From assembly GCF_006546835.1 (NCBI RefSeq), contig NZ_VICB01000005.1:296497-360496 (forward strand): a stretch of 64,000 bases of DNA, read 5' to 3'. Below, piece after piece: positions 41,650 through 51,852 of the stretch. Position numbers and translations under genes: made by a program. Under the pieces are notes generated by a model. The model had not been told where the DNA came from. It worked only from the letters and a program-made list of their open reading frames with translations, and ran no database searches. The stretch comes from Actinomyces johnsonii. Lineage in GTDB: Bacteria > Actinomycetota > Actinomycetes > Actinomycetales > Actinomycetaceae. Each line of letters opens with the position of its first letter. The stretch's first letter is position 1.

Positions 41650-43395
41650 ATGAGCTGTTGGGACGACATTGCCCGTGCTCTGGAGGATGTCGACCCCGTC
41701 TGCCCCAGTCGTGCTGGCACTGCGGCCCTGTGGAAGACGATCGCGGCTGACGCCCCCGGGGGGCCAGATCCGAAAGGGGCGCCTGATCAGGTGGTGCGGG
41801 CACTGTCCGCTGTCGATCGGGCGTGGCTGGTCCAGCTGGGCCAGGACCCGGATACGAGCAAGGAACAGCTGGAACAGGCGATCTCCTTGTGCCAGAACCT
41901 CAGGGCGGCCCACGGCTACTCGACGCTCCCGCTGCGCTACGCGAGGGTGGAGCTCTCCGCTGTCCTCGGCCAAAGAGACGAGGCTCTCGAACAGCTCCGC
42001 GAGGCGAGACTGTTCTCCTTCGGTAAGACTGATACCGGTGCGGTGCTGGCAACCGCTCGTATGCACGACGACTACTCCGGCGTCATCAACACCACAACCG
42101 CAGCGCCGAACCGTGTCGACGTCGACCCGGTGGAGACCGCGCAGGGGCTGGGTGCGGTCCTGGTTCCCTATCTGGCTCACAAACGACTAGTGGAGGCCGA
42201 GGACGCATTCGCCTCCTTGAGCCAGCTCCACCTGCCCGATGCAGCCTTGCTTCTGTCTTTCGGCGACAGGCTCGAGTACCTCGGCCTGTCATCCCAGTGG
42301 CAGCGAGCCATCGCGCTCATGCGCCACACCAACTTGAAGGGCGCGTCCGAGGCGTCTGCCTGGCGACTGATGAACACCGCCGTCGGCCTGGCCCTCGTCA
42401 TGAGGGAGGCGAACAGGGCCGACTACGGCAATCGTGCCCTGGGCACCTCGTTGACCTGGAAGACCCCTTGGGGGGATCTGGAGCTGACAGCTTGGGACAC
42501 AGTCGCCCACGCCTACGACGTCATCACCAGCTTCGCTCGCGGCATTGCCGTTCGATTCGATACCCGTAACGGCAACAACGGTGTCTCGTACCGGATCGAG
42601 ATGAGGATGGCTGCGGAGGCAGCGGGTCTGGCCAGCAGATCCTATGGGACGGTGACGAGTGCCGTCCCGGCCGACCGTTCCCGGCTGCGCAACCAGGGAG
42701 CTCTGCTCAAGGAGGTCCGCGAGCTGCTCACCCTGTCGCGCGGCTACGGCATGGAGTCGGTACGTCAACGAGCCATGTCGACGGCGGAGACCGTGAGCGC
42801 CTCGCTATCCGATGTCGTGGACGACTCCGCCCTGGAGCTGGTCGTCGATCTCCGCCTCGCCTTCGGCCGGCTCCTGGCAGCACTGGGCGCCAACGAGCGG
42901 GCGGAGAAGGAGCACCTCGACACGGCGGAGCTGAGCCTGAGCCAGGGATGGACGGAAACTTCCTGCGCTGCACTGGCCCTGGCGTCGCACGCCGCCCAGG
43001 CGCGCGGCGACAACGCCGCCAGCCGCCGCGCGTGGCAGCAGTGCCTGGAGGCGATGACCACCTGGCCGATGAACCGTCCAGGGGAGCGCTGCGGGATACT
43101 TGTCGACGCCGTCGGCGATCCTCTCATTGCGGTGCAGGTTCTCTCCGCACTGGCGGAGGTCCTGGTTGAGGGGGTCGAGGAGGACAACTCGCGAGCGCCG
43201 ATCGTCCGAGAGATCATTTCGCGGGCATCGACCCAGGTCTCCCGTTGCGTGCGTCCCCCGCGCCGGGCGGCAGAGGCGCTGGCGCGGGTCGAGGAGCGCA
43301 TCGCGCCCTACGGGCGGGGCCGAGGAGGGAGAAGGCGCCCGGGCTCTTCCACGACGATCAAGGCCGGTGACCAGGACATCTCGGCGCCCGTCTGA
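41650..43395 (+). CDS. Helical-repeat (TPR-like) protein of unknown function
   Basis: 581 residues. ATG 41650 has GGAG six bases before it. No family was recognised. The protein is almost wholly helical, with repeating pairs such as SKEQLEQAISLCQNLRAAHG, LRYARVELSAVLGQRDEALEQLREARLF and ASHAAQARGDNAASRRAWQQCLEAM, which look like TPR units. The C-terminal ~40 residues are basic (RGRGGRRRPGSS). There is no signal peptide or membrane segment. It sits between rpsA and coaE, in the same direction as both, and may be a scaffold protein. Confidence 0.72.
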   Translation: MSCWDDIARALEDVDPVCPSRAGTAALWKTIAADAPGGPDPKGAPDQVVRALSAVDRAWLVQLGQDPDTSKEQLEQAISLCQNLRAAHGYSTLPLRYARVELSAVLGQRDEALEQLREARLFSFGKTDTGAVLATARMHDDYSGVINTTTAAPNRVDVDPVETAQGLGAVLVPYLAHKRLVEAEDAFASLSQLHLPDAALLLSFGDRLEYLGLSSQWQRAIALMRHTNLKGASEASAWRLMNTAVGLALVMREANRADYGNRALGTSLTWKTPWGDLELTAWDTVAHAYDVITSFARGIAVRFDTRNGNNGVSYRIEMRMAAEAAGLASRSYGTVTSAVPADRSRLRNQGALLKEVRELLTLSRGYGMESVRQRAMSTAETVSASLSDVVDDSALELVVDLRLAFGRLLAALGANERAEKEHLDTAELSLSQGWTETSCAALALASHAAQARGDNAASRRAWQQCLEAMTTWPMNRPGERCGILVDAVGDPLIAVQVLSALAEVLVEGVEEDNSRAPIVREIISRASTQVSRCVRPPRRAAEALARVEERIAPYGRGRGGRRRPGSSTTIKAGDQDISAPV

Positions 43396-43473
43396 ACGTC
43401 CCGGCCGCATTCGCCGCCACGGGCGCCGGGAATGAGCTGGCCCTCGTCAGGCGGGGCACGGCATGATGGGGTC

Positions 43474-44124
43474 ATGCGCCACACACCTGCCGCCCAGACC
43501 ACTCGCCATCCTGCGGACCGCGCTCTGCGTGTGGGGCTGACGGGGGGCATCGGGGCCGGTAAGTCCACTGTTGCCGCGCTATTGGAGGCACGCGGTGCAG
43601 TCGTGACCAGTGCTGACGAGGTCTCTCGCGATGTGGTCAGCCCCGGAAGCGATGGTCTTGCGGCGGTCGTGGCTGAATTCGGGGACGGCGTCCTCGCCTC
43701 CGATGGCTCGCTCGACCGCAGCGCCCTGGGGCGTCTGGTCTTCTCCGACGACCTGAGCCGCGCGCGCCTGGAGGAGATTCTTCTGCCCCTCATCGCGGCC
43801 GAGGCATGGGCCCGGATGGAGACGATTCCGGCTGGGCGGGTGGCGGTATACGACGTCCCTCTGCTTGTCGAGGGGCAGATGCAGGACATGTTCGACCTCG
43901 TTGTCGTCGTCGAGGCGGACCTTGAGCTGCGTCTGAAGCGACTCGCGCAGCGCGGCATGGACCGGGAGCACGCCCTTGCCCGCGTCGCTTCGCAGGCGAC
44001 GGATGAGGAACGACGGGCTGTGGCCGACGTCGTGCTGTCCAACTCCGGGTCGATTGATGAGCTGGAGGCGGATGTCGACAGGCTCTGGACCACCCGGATC
44101 ATGGCGCCGGAAACCATTGCCTGA
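43474..44124 (+). CDS. coaE: Dephospho-CoA kinase
   Basis: 216 residues from ATG 43474. The P-loop LTGGIGAGKSTVAALLEARG, then SADEVSRDVVSPG, LVFSDDLSRARLEEILLPLI, YDVPLLVEGQMQDMFDLVVVVEADLELRLKRL and RVASQATDEERRAVADVVLSNSGS are the normal CoaE sequence, ending with the lid and base region. It phosphorylates the 3'-OH of dephospho-CoA, the last step to CoA. A weak hexamer CATGAT is 6 bases before the start. The start is supported by the P-loop position. Confidence 0.95.
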   Translation: MRHTPAAQTTRHPADRALRVGLTGGIGAGKSTVAALLEARGAVVTSADEVSRDVVSPGSDGLAAVVAEFGDGVLASDGSLDRSALGRLVFSDDLSRARLEEILLPLIAAEAWARMETIPAGRVAVYDVPLLVEGQMQDMFDLVVVVEADLELRLKRLAQRGMDREHALARVASQATDEERRAVADVVLSNSGSIDELEADVDRLWTTRIMAPETIA

Positions 44125-44242
44125 CAACGGGGGAGGCCTTCCCATCGGCTGATATCGCGCAGACCCCTACAGTGGGTTGAGGAGCCGCGGCGTCCCGACC
44201 GCCGTCGGGTCGGACGCATTAGTCGTACGAAAAGGAACCGTC

Positions 44243-44974
44243 ATGCCTCGATCACCGATGGCCGCCCCCACTCGTCGAAGCCTCCTGCTGCTCGGGAGCC
44301 TCACAGGGGTCGGGATGCTCGCGGGCTGTGTCGTCATCCAGCGGCCGAACCGGGAACCGAGCGAGAAATCGAGCCCAGAGCCGAGCAGGCCGTTGTCCAA
44401 GAAACCGGTCCTGTACCTCTACCCCTCAACGACGACGGATCTCTCGGTGAGTCTGGATTACAAAGGGACGCTGACATACACCTATCCGACGCCGCAGACT
44501 CAGGCGGATGGTCGCGTCACGTGGCAGGTGACGGCATCTCCCAACGGGGACATCACTGACGCCACGGGGCGGCACTACCCGTCACTGTTCTGGGAGGGGG
44601 AGGAGCCCACCGCCTTCGCTCAGGATGAGGGCTTTATTGTCGATGCGGATGCGGCCACCGGTTTCCTGGAGGAGAAGCTCTCCGTCCTGGGCCTCGACCA
44701 GCGTGAGGCGGCCGAGTTCATCACCTTCTGGGGGCCGCGGATAGCCGAGCGGGGCAGAGCCCTGGTCACCTTCGCCACTGACGAGTACGCTCGCCGCGCC
44801 GTCTACCGCTTCACAGACACCTCCTCCGGCGCCGAAATCGTCCCGGAGACGTTCATCCGGGTCTACGTCGTTATCGGAGAGGTGCCTCAGACGCCGGTTC
44901 CGGAACAGGAATTGGCGCCCGCGCCTGCTCGAACCGGATTCACCGCCGTCGAGTGGGGCGGAACCGAACGGTAG
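44243..44974 (+). CDS. Putative Tat-type lipoprotein with a KPVLYLYP domain
   Basis: 243 residues; AAAGGAACCGTC precedes ATG 44243. The signal peptide TRRSLLLLGSLTGVGMLAGC has Arg-Arg and a lipobox with Cys29. After a Ser/Pro/Glu linker comes KKPVLYLYPSTTTDLSVSLDYKGTLTYTYP, then WQVTASPNGDITDATGRHYPSLFWEGEE and LGLDQREAAEFITFWGPRI. I have seen this domain layout in unnamed proteins of many bacteria, but know no function. It is presumably lipidated by Lgt (32177) and surface exposed. The leader carries a small GC hairpin near 44195. Confidence 0.75.
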   Translation: MPRSPMAAPTRRSLLLLGSLTGVGMLAGCVVIQRPNREPSEKSSPEPSRPLSKKPVLYLYPSTTTDLSVSLDYKGTLTYTYPTPQTQADGRVTWQVTASPNGDITDATGRHYPSLFWEGEEPTAFAQDEGFIVDADAATGFLEEKLSVLGLDQREAAEFITFWGPRIAERGRALVTFATDEYARRAVYRFTDTSSGAEIVPETFIRVYVVIGEVPQTPVPEQELAPAPARTGFTAVEWGGTER

Positions 44975-44989
44975 AGCCGGCGGGCGCAC

Positions 44990-45079
44990 TCAGCCCAGTC
45001 GGCTGCTACGCCGGGAGGCTGCGCGAGCAGGGCCGAAGGCGCCGACGATGGACGCGGAGACAGCAACGATGAAGGCCAT
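44990..45079 (-). CDS. Possible 29-residue small protein
   Basis: ATG at 45079 has a near-perfect AAGGAG five bases before it. The product is MAFIVAVSASIVGAFGPARA followed by ASRRSSRLG: a short hydrophobic helix and a basic tail, as in small membrane proteins or toxin-like peptides. No family was recognised. It is convergent with the lipoprotein gene and 15 bases past its stop. Composition alone does not prove it is translated. Confidence 0.35.
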   Translation of the reverse strand: MAFIVAVSASIVGAFGPARAASRRSSRLG

Positions 45080-45309
45080 GAGAGCTCCTTGAATCGGTGT
45101 GGGAGGACAGGGAACGAACGGGGATTGAGACCCACGAAAGTGAGGCCAGGACACATTGGCGTCCTGCCCGCACCACCGTAATAGGTGGATCCGATTTAAT
45201 GGTTCCTAAGCGGACACAAGGACGTATCAGTGTGATGACGGCATGATTCCAGGGAGGTGAAGGGGGCGGTTGAACCGTCGGGGCTCTCGGAGGTGCAGGC
45301 AGGGCCGCG

Positions 45310-45315
45310 TAGTCT
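45310..45315 (+). promoter_or_regulatory. -10-like hexamer of a leaderless uvrB promoter
   Basis: TAGTCT, 6 bases, then ATG 45322. The GGAGG between them is too close to the ATG to serve as a normal ribosome binding site. Confidence 0.5.
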
Positions 45316-45321
45316 GGAGGC

Positions 45322-47418
<2,097 letters not shown>

Positions 47419-47674
47419 AGGAACACTGCAGTTTGCCTCACGCCGTCTTTTAGAACTTTGGTCCTGGAGTGGGGAAGGAGGGCTCGCGACTCTCTTGGGG
47501 GAATATCCAATATTCACTCCATCTTGTTGTGTGTTGACGTGAGACTCTTGTAGATATGCAGCGTGTTATGCGTGTTGCAGATTATCTATTAATAGGTTGC
47601 CAAGCCTTGTCCTCTCCTTAACGTGACCATATAGTGATTGTGTGCCGCACCACTGTTGTTGCGAGGGAGTGTGA
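47419..47674 (+). promoter_or_regulatory. AT-richer arcD upstream region with inverted repeat
   Basis: 256 bases, clearly less GC-rich than the flanks. GAATAT-CCA-ATATTC at 47501-47515 is a perfect inverted repeat. TTGACG occurs at about 47534, but no -10 partner at 16-18 bases is convincing. The spacing of the repeat does not fit a standard ArgR box. It may bind a regulator of the arcD-arcA genes. Confidence 0.35.
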
Positions 47675-49135
47675 GTGGACATGGCCGAGCTCGACATCGA
47701 TGTCGCTGACGGAGAGGGCGGGCGGGTTGCCTCCGGCAAGGTGTCGTTGGCCGCGCTGACCGCACTTGGCATCGGATCGATGATCGGGGGCGGGATCTTC
47801 GGTTTGCCACAGCAGATGGCCGACGCCGCAGCGCCCGGGCCGCTTATCATAGGATGGCTCATTACGGGTGCCGGCATGCTCATGCTTGCCTTCGTCTACC
47901 AGCGGCTGGCCATCAACCTGCCCGAGATCAATGCCGGTGTCTACGGTTATGCTCGTGCCGGCTTCGGCAATCTCATCGGATTTTCATCCGCGTGGGGGTA
48001 CTGGTTGTCAGCCTGGATCGGCAATGTTGGCTATCTTGTGCTGCTCATGGCCTCATTGGGCGTCTTCCTGCCCGGGTTCGGCAATGGTAATACTGCACTT
48101 GCCATCGGGATCGCCTCAGTCGTCATGTGGATGTACCACGCCCTGATCCTGCGCGGCATCCGAGAGGCCGCCATCATCAACGCCATTGTGACCGTCGGCA
48201 AGGTTCTACCGCTGATCGTCTTTGTCCTCATCGGTCTGTTTGCTTTCAAGCTCGATATTTTCACTCACGATTTCTGGGGAGCCGGTGTCGGCACGGGGTT
48301 TGGTGCGGTGGTTGCCCAGGTCAAGAACATGATGCTGGTGACGGTGTGGGTGTTCATTGGCGTTGAAGGGGCATCGGTGTTCTCCGAGCGGGCCAGAACG
48401 CGTGCCGATATCGGCAGGGCAACAATCCTGGGCTTCCTCTCTGTCCTGGCCCTTTTGCTCGCCGTCAACATTCTGTCCTATGGCATCGTCCCTCGCTCCG
48501 AGCTCGCCAAGTTGGGAGACCCCTCCCTGGCGGGGGTGCTTGAGGCGGCAGTCGGTCCATGGGGGGCGAAGTTCATCGCCCTGGGACTCATCGTCTCCCT
48601 GGTGGGGGCCCTGCTGTCCTGGTTCCTCATGCTGGCCGAGATCATGCGTGTTCCCGCCCAGGAGGGGCTCATGCCCTCGTTCCTGGGCCGCGAGAACGCT
48701 AAAGCCGTGCCCGTCAACGCCTTGTGGCTGACCATGGGGCTGGTTCAGCTCTTCCTCATCTGGACCTACTTCAACGCCTCGACCTACACGCGCCTCATCC
48801 ACCTGGCTTCCGCTCTCATCCTGCTGCCCTATCTCCTGTCCGCCCTATTCCAGGTCCTCGTCGCAGTCAGAGACAGGTCTCGGGGCGGGTACTTCGATCT
48901 CGTCGTTGGCGTTCTGGGATCGGTGTACGGTCTATGGCTGCTCTATGCCGCCGGTCTGGTGTACCTCCTGTACACGGCCATCTTCTACCTGCTGGGCCTG
49001 CCCTTCTATATCTGGGCGCGGCGTGAGCAGGAGGCCAAGGTCTTCAATACCGCCGAGTGGGGGCTCGTCGTGCTCTTCGCCGTCATGTCCGTCTACGCCG
49101 TCTACGGACTGGCAACCGGTGCGCTGAGCCTGTGA
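47675..49135 (+). CDS. arcD: Arginine:ornithine antiporter ArcD-like (APC superfamily)
   Basis: 486 residues from GTG 47675 (ATG 47681 possible), with GAGGGAG upstream. The APC start LAALTALGIGSMIGGGIFGLPQQMADAAAPGPLIIGW matches basic amino acid/polyamine antiporters. About 12 hydrophobic segments follow; VWVFIGVEGASVFSERARTRADIGRATILGF is the family signature of ArcD/LysI. It exchanges extracellular arginine for ornithine. The next gene is arcA, 88 bases on, so the pair should feed arginine to the deiminase. Confidence 0.88.
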   Translation: MDMAELDIDVADGEGGRVASGKVSLAALTALGIGSMIGGGIFGLPQQMADAAAPGPLIIGWLITGAGMLMLAFVYQRLAINLPEINAGVYGYARAGFGNLIGFSSAWGYWLSAWIGNVGYLVLLMASLGVFLPGFGNGNTALAIGIASVVMWMYHALILRGIREAAIINAIVTVGKVLPLIVFVLIGLFAFKLDIFTHDFWGAGVGTGFGAVVAQVKNMMLVTVWVFIGVEGASVFSERARTRADIGRATILGFLSVLALLLAVNILSYGIVPRSELAKLGDPSLAGVLEAAVGPWGAKFIALGLIVSLVGALLSWFLMLAEIMRVPAQEGLMPSFLGRENAKAVPVNALWLTMGLVQLFLIWTYFNASTYTRLIHLASALILLPYLLSALFQVLVAVRDRSRGGYFDLVVGVLGSVYGLWLLYAAGLVYLLYTAIFYLLGLPFYIWARREQEAKVFNTAEWGLVVLFAVMSVYAVYGLATGALSL

Positions 49136-49223
49136 CCGCCATTCTCAACCATCTCCCTGTCATCTATGACCCACCGTTTTCGGCAGCATTTAATCGTGTT
49201 GCCACGACTTGGAAAGAGGAACA

Positions 49224-50465
49224 ATGACCGAACAGAAGCACGGAGTCTATTCCGAAGTCGGCACACTGCGACGTGTCATGGTGTGTCGTCCCGGTCGCGC
49301 ACACGATCGTCTCACTCCGTCCAACTGCCACGATCTGCTCTTCGACGATGTCTTGGACGTCCCCAAGGCTCAGCGTGACCACGATTTCTTCGTCGAACTC
49401 ATGCGCGAGCGTGACATCGATGTCCTCGAACTGCGTGATCTGCTCGCCGATGTCTTGGACATCCCCGAGGCGCGCTCGTTCATCCTGGGCCGACGCATCA
49501 ACCACGCCACCATGGGCGTGGGCGTCGCCGAGGACCTGCTGGCTTGGTTGGAGGAGATGCCCTCGGCCGAGCTCGGCGAGCTCCTTATCGGCGGACTCGT
49601 GTCCGACGAGGTGCCCACGGACGTGTTCGGCAGCTGCATCTCTCCTTTCCACGTCAACAGCGACGACCCCGAGATGCTCATCGCCCCCCTGCCCAACACC
49701 CTGTTCACCCGTGACAACTCTGCCTGGATCTACGACGGTGTCGAGCTGTCCCGGATGTTCTGGGGTGCCCGTCGACGCGAGGTTCTCCTGCTGACCGCTA
49801 TCTACCGCTACCACCCGATGTTTAAGTACGACTACAACGTCTGGCTGGACACGGTCGACAAGGACATGGGGCACACCTTCATCGAGGGCGGAGACATCAT
49901 GCCGATCGGCAAGGGCATCGTCCTGGTCGGCATGGGTGAGCGCTCGACCTTCCAGGCCGTCAGCCAGATCGCCAAGTCGCTGTTCGACGCTGGCTCGGCT
50001 GAGCGGGTCATCGCCGCCCGCATGCCCAAGGAGCGCGCTGCGATGCACCTGGACACTGTGTTCACGGTGTGCTCCGAGGACGTCGTCAACGTCTACGAGC
50101 CGGTCGTCCGGGCCATGGACACCTTCTCCCTGCGTCCCGACGAGACCGAGCGCGGAGGCATCAAGGTCACTTACGACGAGGGCTACTTCGTTGACGTCGT
50201 CTCCGAGGCTCTGGGCGTCAAGCTCACCCCGGTCATGTCCACCGCAGGACGCTACGGGGCCGAGTGCGAGCAGTGGAACGACGGCAACAACGTCGTGGCC
50301 CTGTCCCCGGGAGTAGTCGTGGCCTACGATCGCAACTATTCGATCAATGCCAACCTGCGCGCTGCGGGCATCGAGGTTCTGGAGATCCCCTCCAGCGAGC
50401 TCGGTCGCGGTCGTGGAGGCGGACATTGCATGACCTGCCCGATCGATCGGGACCCGGTCTACTGA
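49224..50465 (+). CDS. arcA: Arginine deiminase
   Basis: 413 residues; AAAGAGGAACA precedes ATG 49224. [28 protein letters not shown] is the N-terminal signature. [25 protein letters not shown] and [10 protein letters not shown] carry active-site Asp, Glu and His, and [16 protein letters not shown] holds the nucleophile Cys402. It converts arginine to citrulline and ammonia, the first step of the ADI route, which yields ATP and raises pH in oral bacteria. The following genes are terC and an ATPase, so arcB and arcC are not in this cluster. Confidence 0.97.
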   Translation: MTEQKHGVYSEVGTLRRVMVCRPGRAHDRLTPSNCHDLLFDDVLDVPKAQRDHDFFVELMRERDIDVLELRDLLADVLDIPEARSFILGRRINHATMGVGVAEDLLAWLEEMPSAELGELLIGGLVSDEVPTDVFGSCISPFHVNSDDPEMLIAPLPNTLFTRDNSAWIYDGVELSRMFWGARRREVLLLTAIYRYHPMFKYDYNVWLDTVDKDMGHTFIEGGDIMPIGKGIVLVGMGERSTFQAVSQIAKSLFDAGSAERVIAARMPKERAAMHLDTVFTVCSEDVVNVYEPVVRAMDTFSLRPDETERGGIKVTYDEGYFVDVVSEALGVKLTPVMSTAGRYGAECEQWNDGNNVVALSPGVVVAYDRNYSINANLRAAGIEVLEIPSSELGRGRGGGHCMTCPIDRDPVY

Positions 50466-50598
50466 CCGAGCCGGCTTCGGAGTACAGACGTTACGGCCAT
50501 GATGGTGATGGCGTTGCCGCCTCCGGGGAACCCCAGTCGGGTGGCGACGTCATGCACCCCACACCTGCGCGATGGGCCACTCCATGTGCCCGTACCGG

Positions 50599-50628
50599 TT
50601 AGCACGTTAGACTCTCGGACGTTATACA
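50599..50628 (+). promoter_or_regulatory. Candidate terC promoter
   Basis: TTAGCA (50599-50604) and TATACA (50623-50628) are 18 bases apart. The start would fall near 50635, giving a leader of about 158 bases before the terC start. Confidence 0.45.
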
Positions 50629-50630
50629 CG

Positions 50631-50792
50631 GAGGGGAGTACTCCCAATCAACGGCGACGTCGTCATCACGGTGGTGCGGGCACACGCGGTCCTGCGTTCC
50701 CGGCGTCGCGGCCAGAGCGGCACGAGCCTTGAGCACCGGCGCCCGTGGCGGGAGGAGACCTCCGGTACCAGTTCCGTACCGGAGGAGAATAC
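50631..50792 (+). promoter_or_regulatory. Structured terC leader with alternative hairpins hiding the ribosome binding site
   Basis: CCTCCGGTAC (50759-50768) pairs perfectly with GTACCGGAGG (50776-50785), burying the Shine-Dalgarno GGAGGAG (50781-50787). The same CCTCC (50759-50763) can instead pair with GGAGG at 50751-50755, which would free it. The leader starts with the 12-base palindrome GGGAGTACTCCC (within GGGGAGTACTCCC); GGGGAGUA is also the hallmark of yybP-ykoY manganese riboswitches, which often precede terC-like genes. I could not align the rest of that motif, so the class is only suggested. Confidence 0.5.
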
Positions 50793-51797
50793 GTGGATGT
50801 CCACATTCTGGGGTGGATCGGCCTGGCGGCCATCATCCTGACCCTCATCGCGATCGACATCGTCGGTCACGTGCGCACGCCGCACGAGCCCACCATGAAG
50901 GAGGCTGCCATCTGGTCGGTGGCCTATATCACTATGGCCCTGGTCTTTAGCGGCATCGTCTGGTTCGTGTGGGGCGGCGGATTCGCCCAGCAGTACCTGA
51001 GCGGCTACATCACCGAGAAGGCGCTGAGCATCGACAACCTCTTCGTCTTCGTCATCATGATGTCCTCCTTCAAGGTGCCCCGGAAGTACCAGCAGGAGGT
51101 GCTGCTCGCCGGCATCGTCATCGCCCTCGTCCTCAGGCTCATCTTCATCCTCGCAGGCGCTGCGCTCATCAATAACTTCTCCTGGGTCTTCTACTTCTTC
51201 GGAGCCTGGCTCCTGTGGACCGCCTTCTCCCAGGCCCGAGAGGGCGTTGAGGAGCCCGACGACGAGGACGAGGAGTACAGGCCCAGCGGCTTCGTCAAGC
51301 TCGTCGCTCGCGTCATCCCCATGACCGACGGCTTCGTAGGCGGCAAGGTCATCCACCGCCACGCCGGGCGCACCATGATCACCCCCATGATGCTGTGCAT
51401 CATCGCCATCGGCACCGCCGACGTCATGTTCGCCGTCGACTCCATCCCCGCGATCTACTCGCTGACTATAGAACCCTTCCTGGTCTTCTCCGCCAACGCC
51501 TTCTCCCTGCTGGGCCTGCGCCAGCTCTACTTCCTCATCGACGGACTGCTCGACCGGCTCGTCTACCTCCACTACGGCCTGGCGGTCATCCTTGGCTTCA
51601 TCGGCTTCAAACTCATCGTCCACGCCCTGCACACCAATGAGCTCTGGTTCATCAACGGGGGCAAGAACTGGGAGACCATCCCGGAGGCCTCGGTCAAGGT
51701 CTCCCTGGCCGTCATCGTCACCACGATCACTGTCACCGTCATCGCTTCGGTCCTCAAGTCGCGAGCCGATGCCCGGCGGGCCGAGGTCACTTCCTGA
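50793..51797 (+). CDS. TerC family integral membrane protein
   Basis: 334 residues from GTG 50793 with GGAGGAG five bases upstream. WIGLAAIILTLIAIDIVGH, the conserved GYITEKALSIDNLFVFVIMMSSFKVP, RLIFILAGAALINNF and IGTADVMFAVDSIPAIYSLT show the TerC fold with paired acidic motifs (SxDN, DSxPA). About eight hydrophobic segments are seen; a charged loop EEPDDEDEEYRP lies mid-protein. Family members such as Alx and MeeF/MeeY export manganese or help metalate exported enzymes. The switch-like leader and the ATPase gene 55 bases downstream suggest a metal-homeostasis unit. Confidence 0.9.
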   Translation: MDVHILGWIGLAAIILTLIAIDIVGHVRTPHEPTMKEAAIWSVAYITMALVFSGIVWFVWGGGFAQQYLSGYITEKALSIDNLFVFVIMMSSFKVPRKYQQEVLLAGIVIALVLRLIFILAGAALINNFSWVFYFFGAWLLWTAFSQAREGVEEPDDEDEEYRPSGFVKLVARVIPMTDGFVGGKVIHRHAGRTMITPMMLCIIAIGTADVMFAVDSIPAIYSLTIEPFLVFSANAFSLLGLRQLYFLIDGLLDRLVYLHYGLAVILGFIGFKLIVHALHTNELWFINGGKNWETIPEASVKVSLAVIVTTITVTVIASVLKSRADARRAEVTS

Positions 51798-51852
51798 TCT
51801 TTCAGCCGTTGGGAGGAGGACTGATCTTCCACCACTCATTACCCTCTGAGCC

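Noticed and set aside
47501..47515. ArgR box upstream of arcD
   Set aside because: The GAAT/ATTC half-sites are seven bases apart, not the usual four, so it is recorded only as an inverted repeat.
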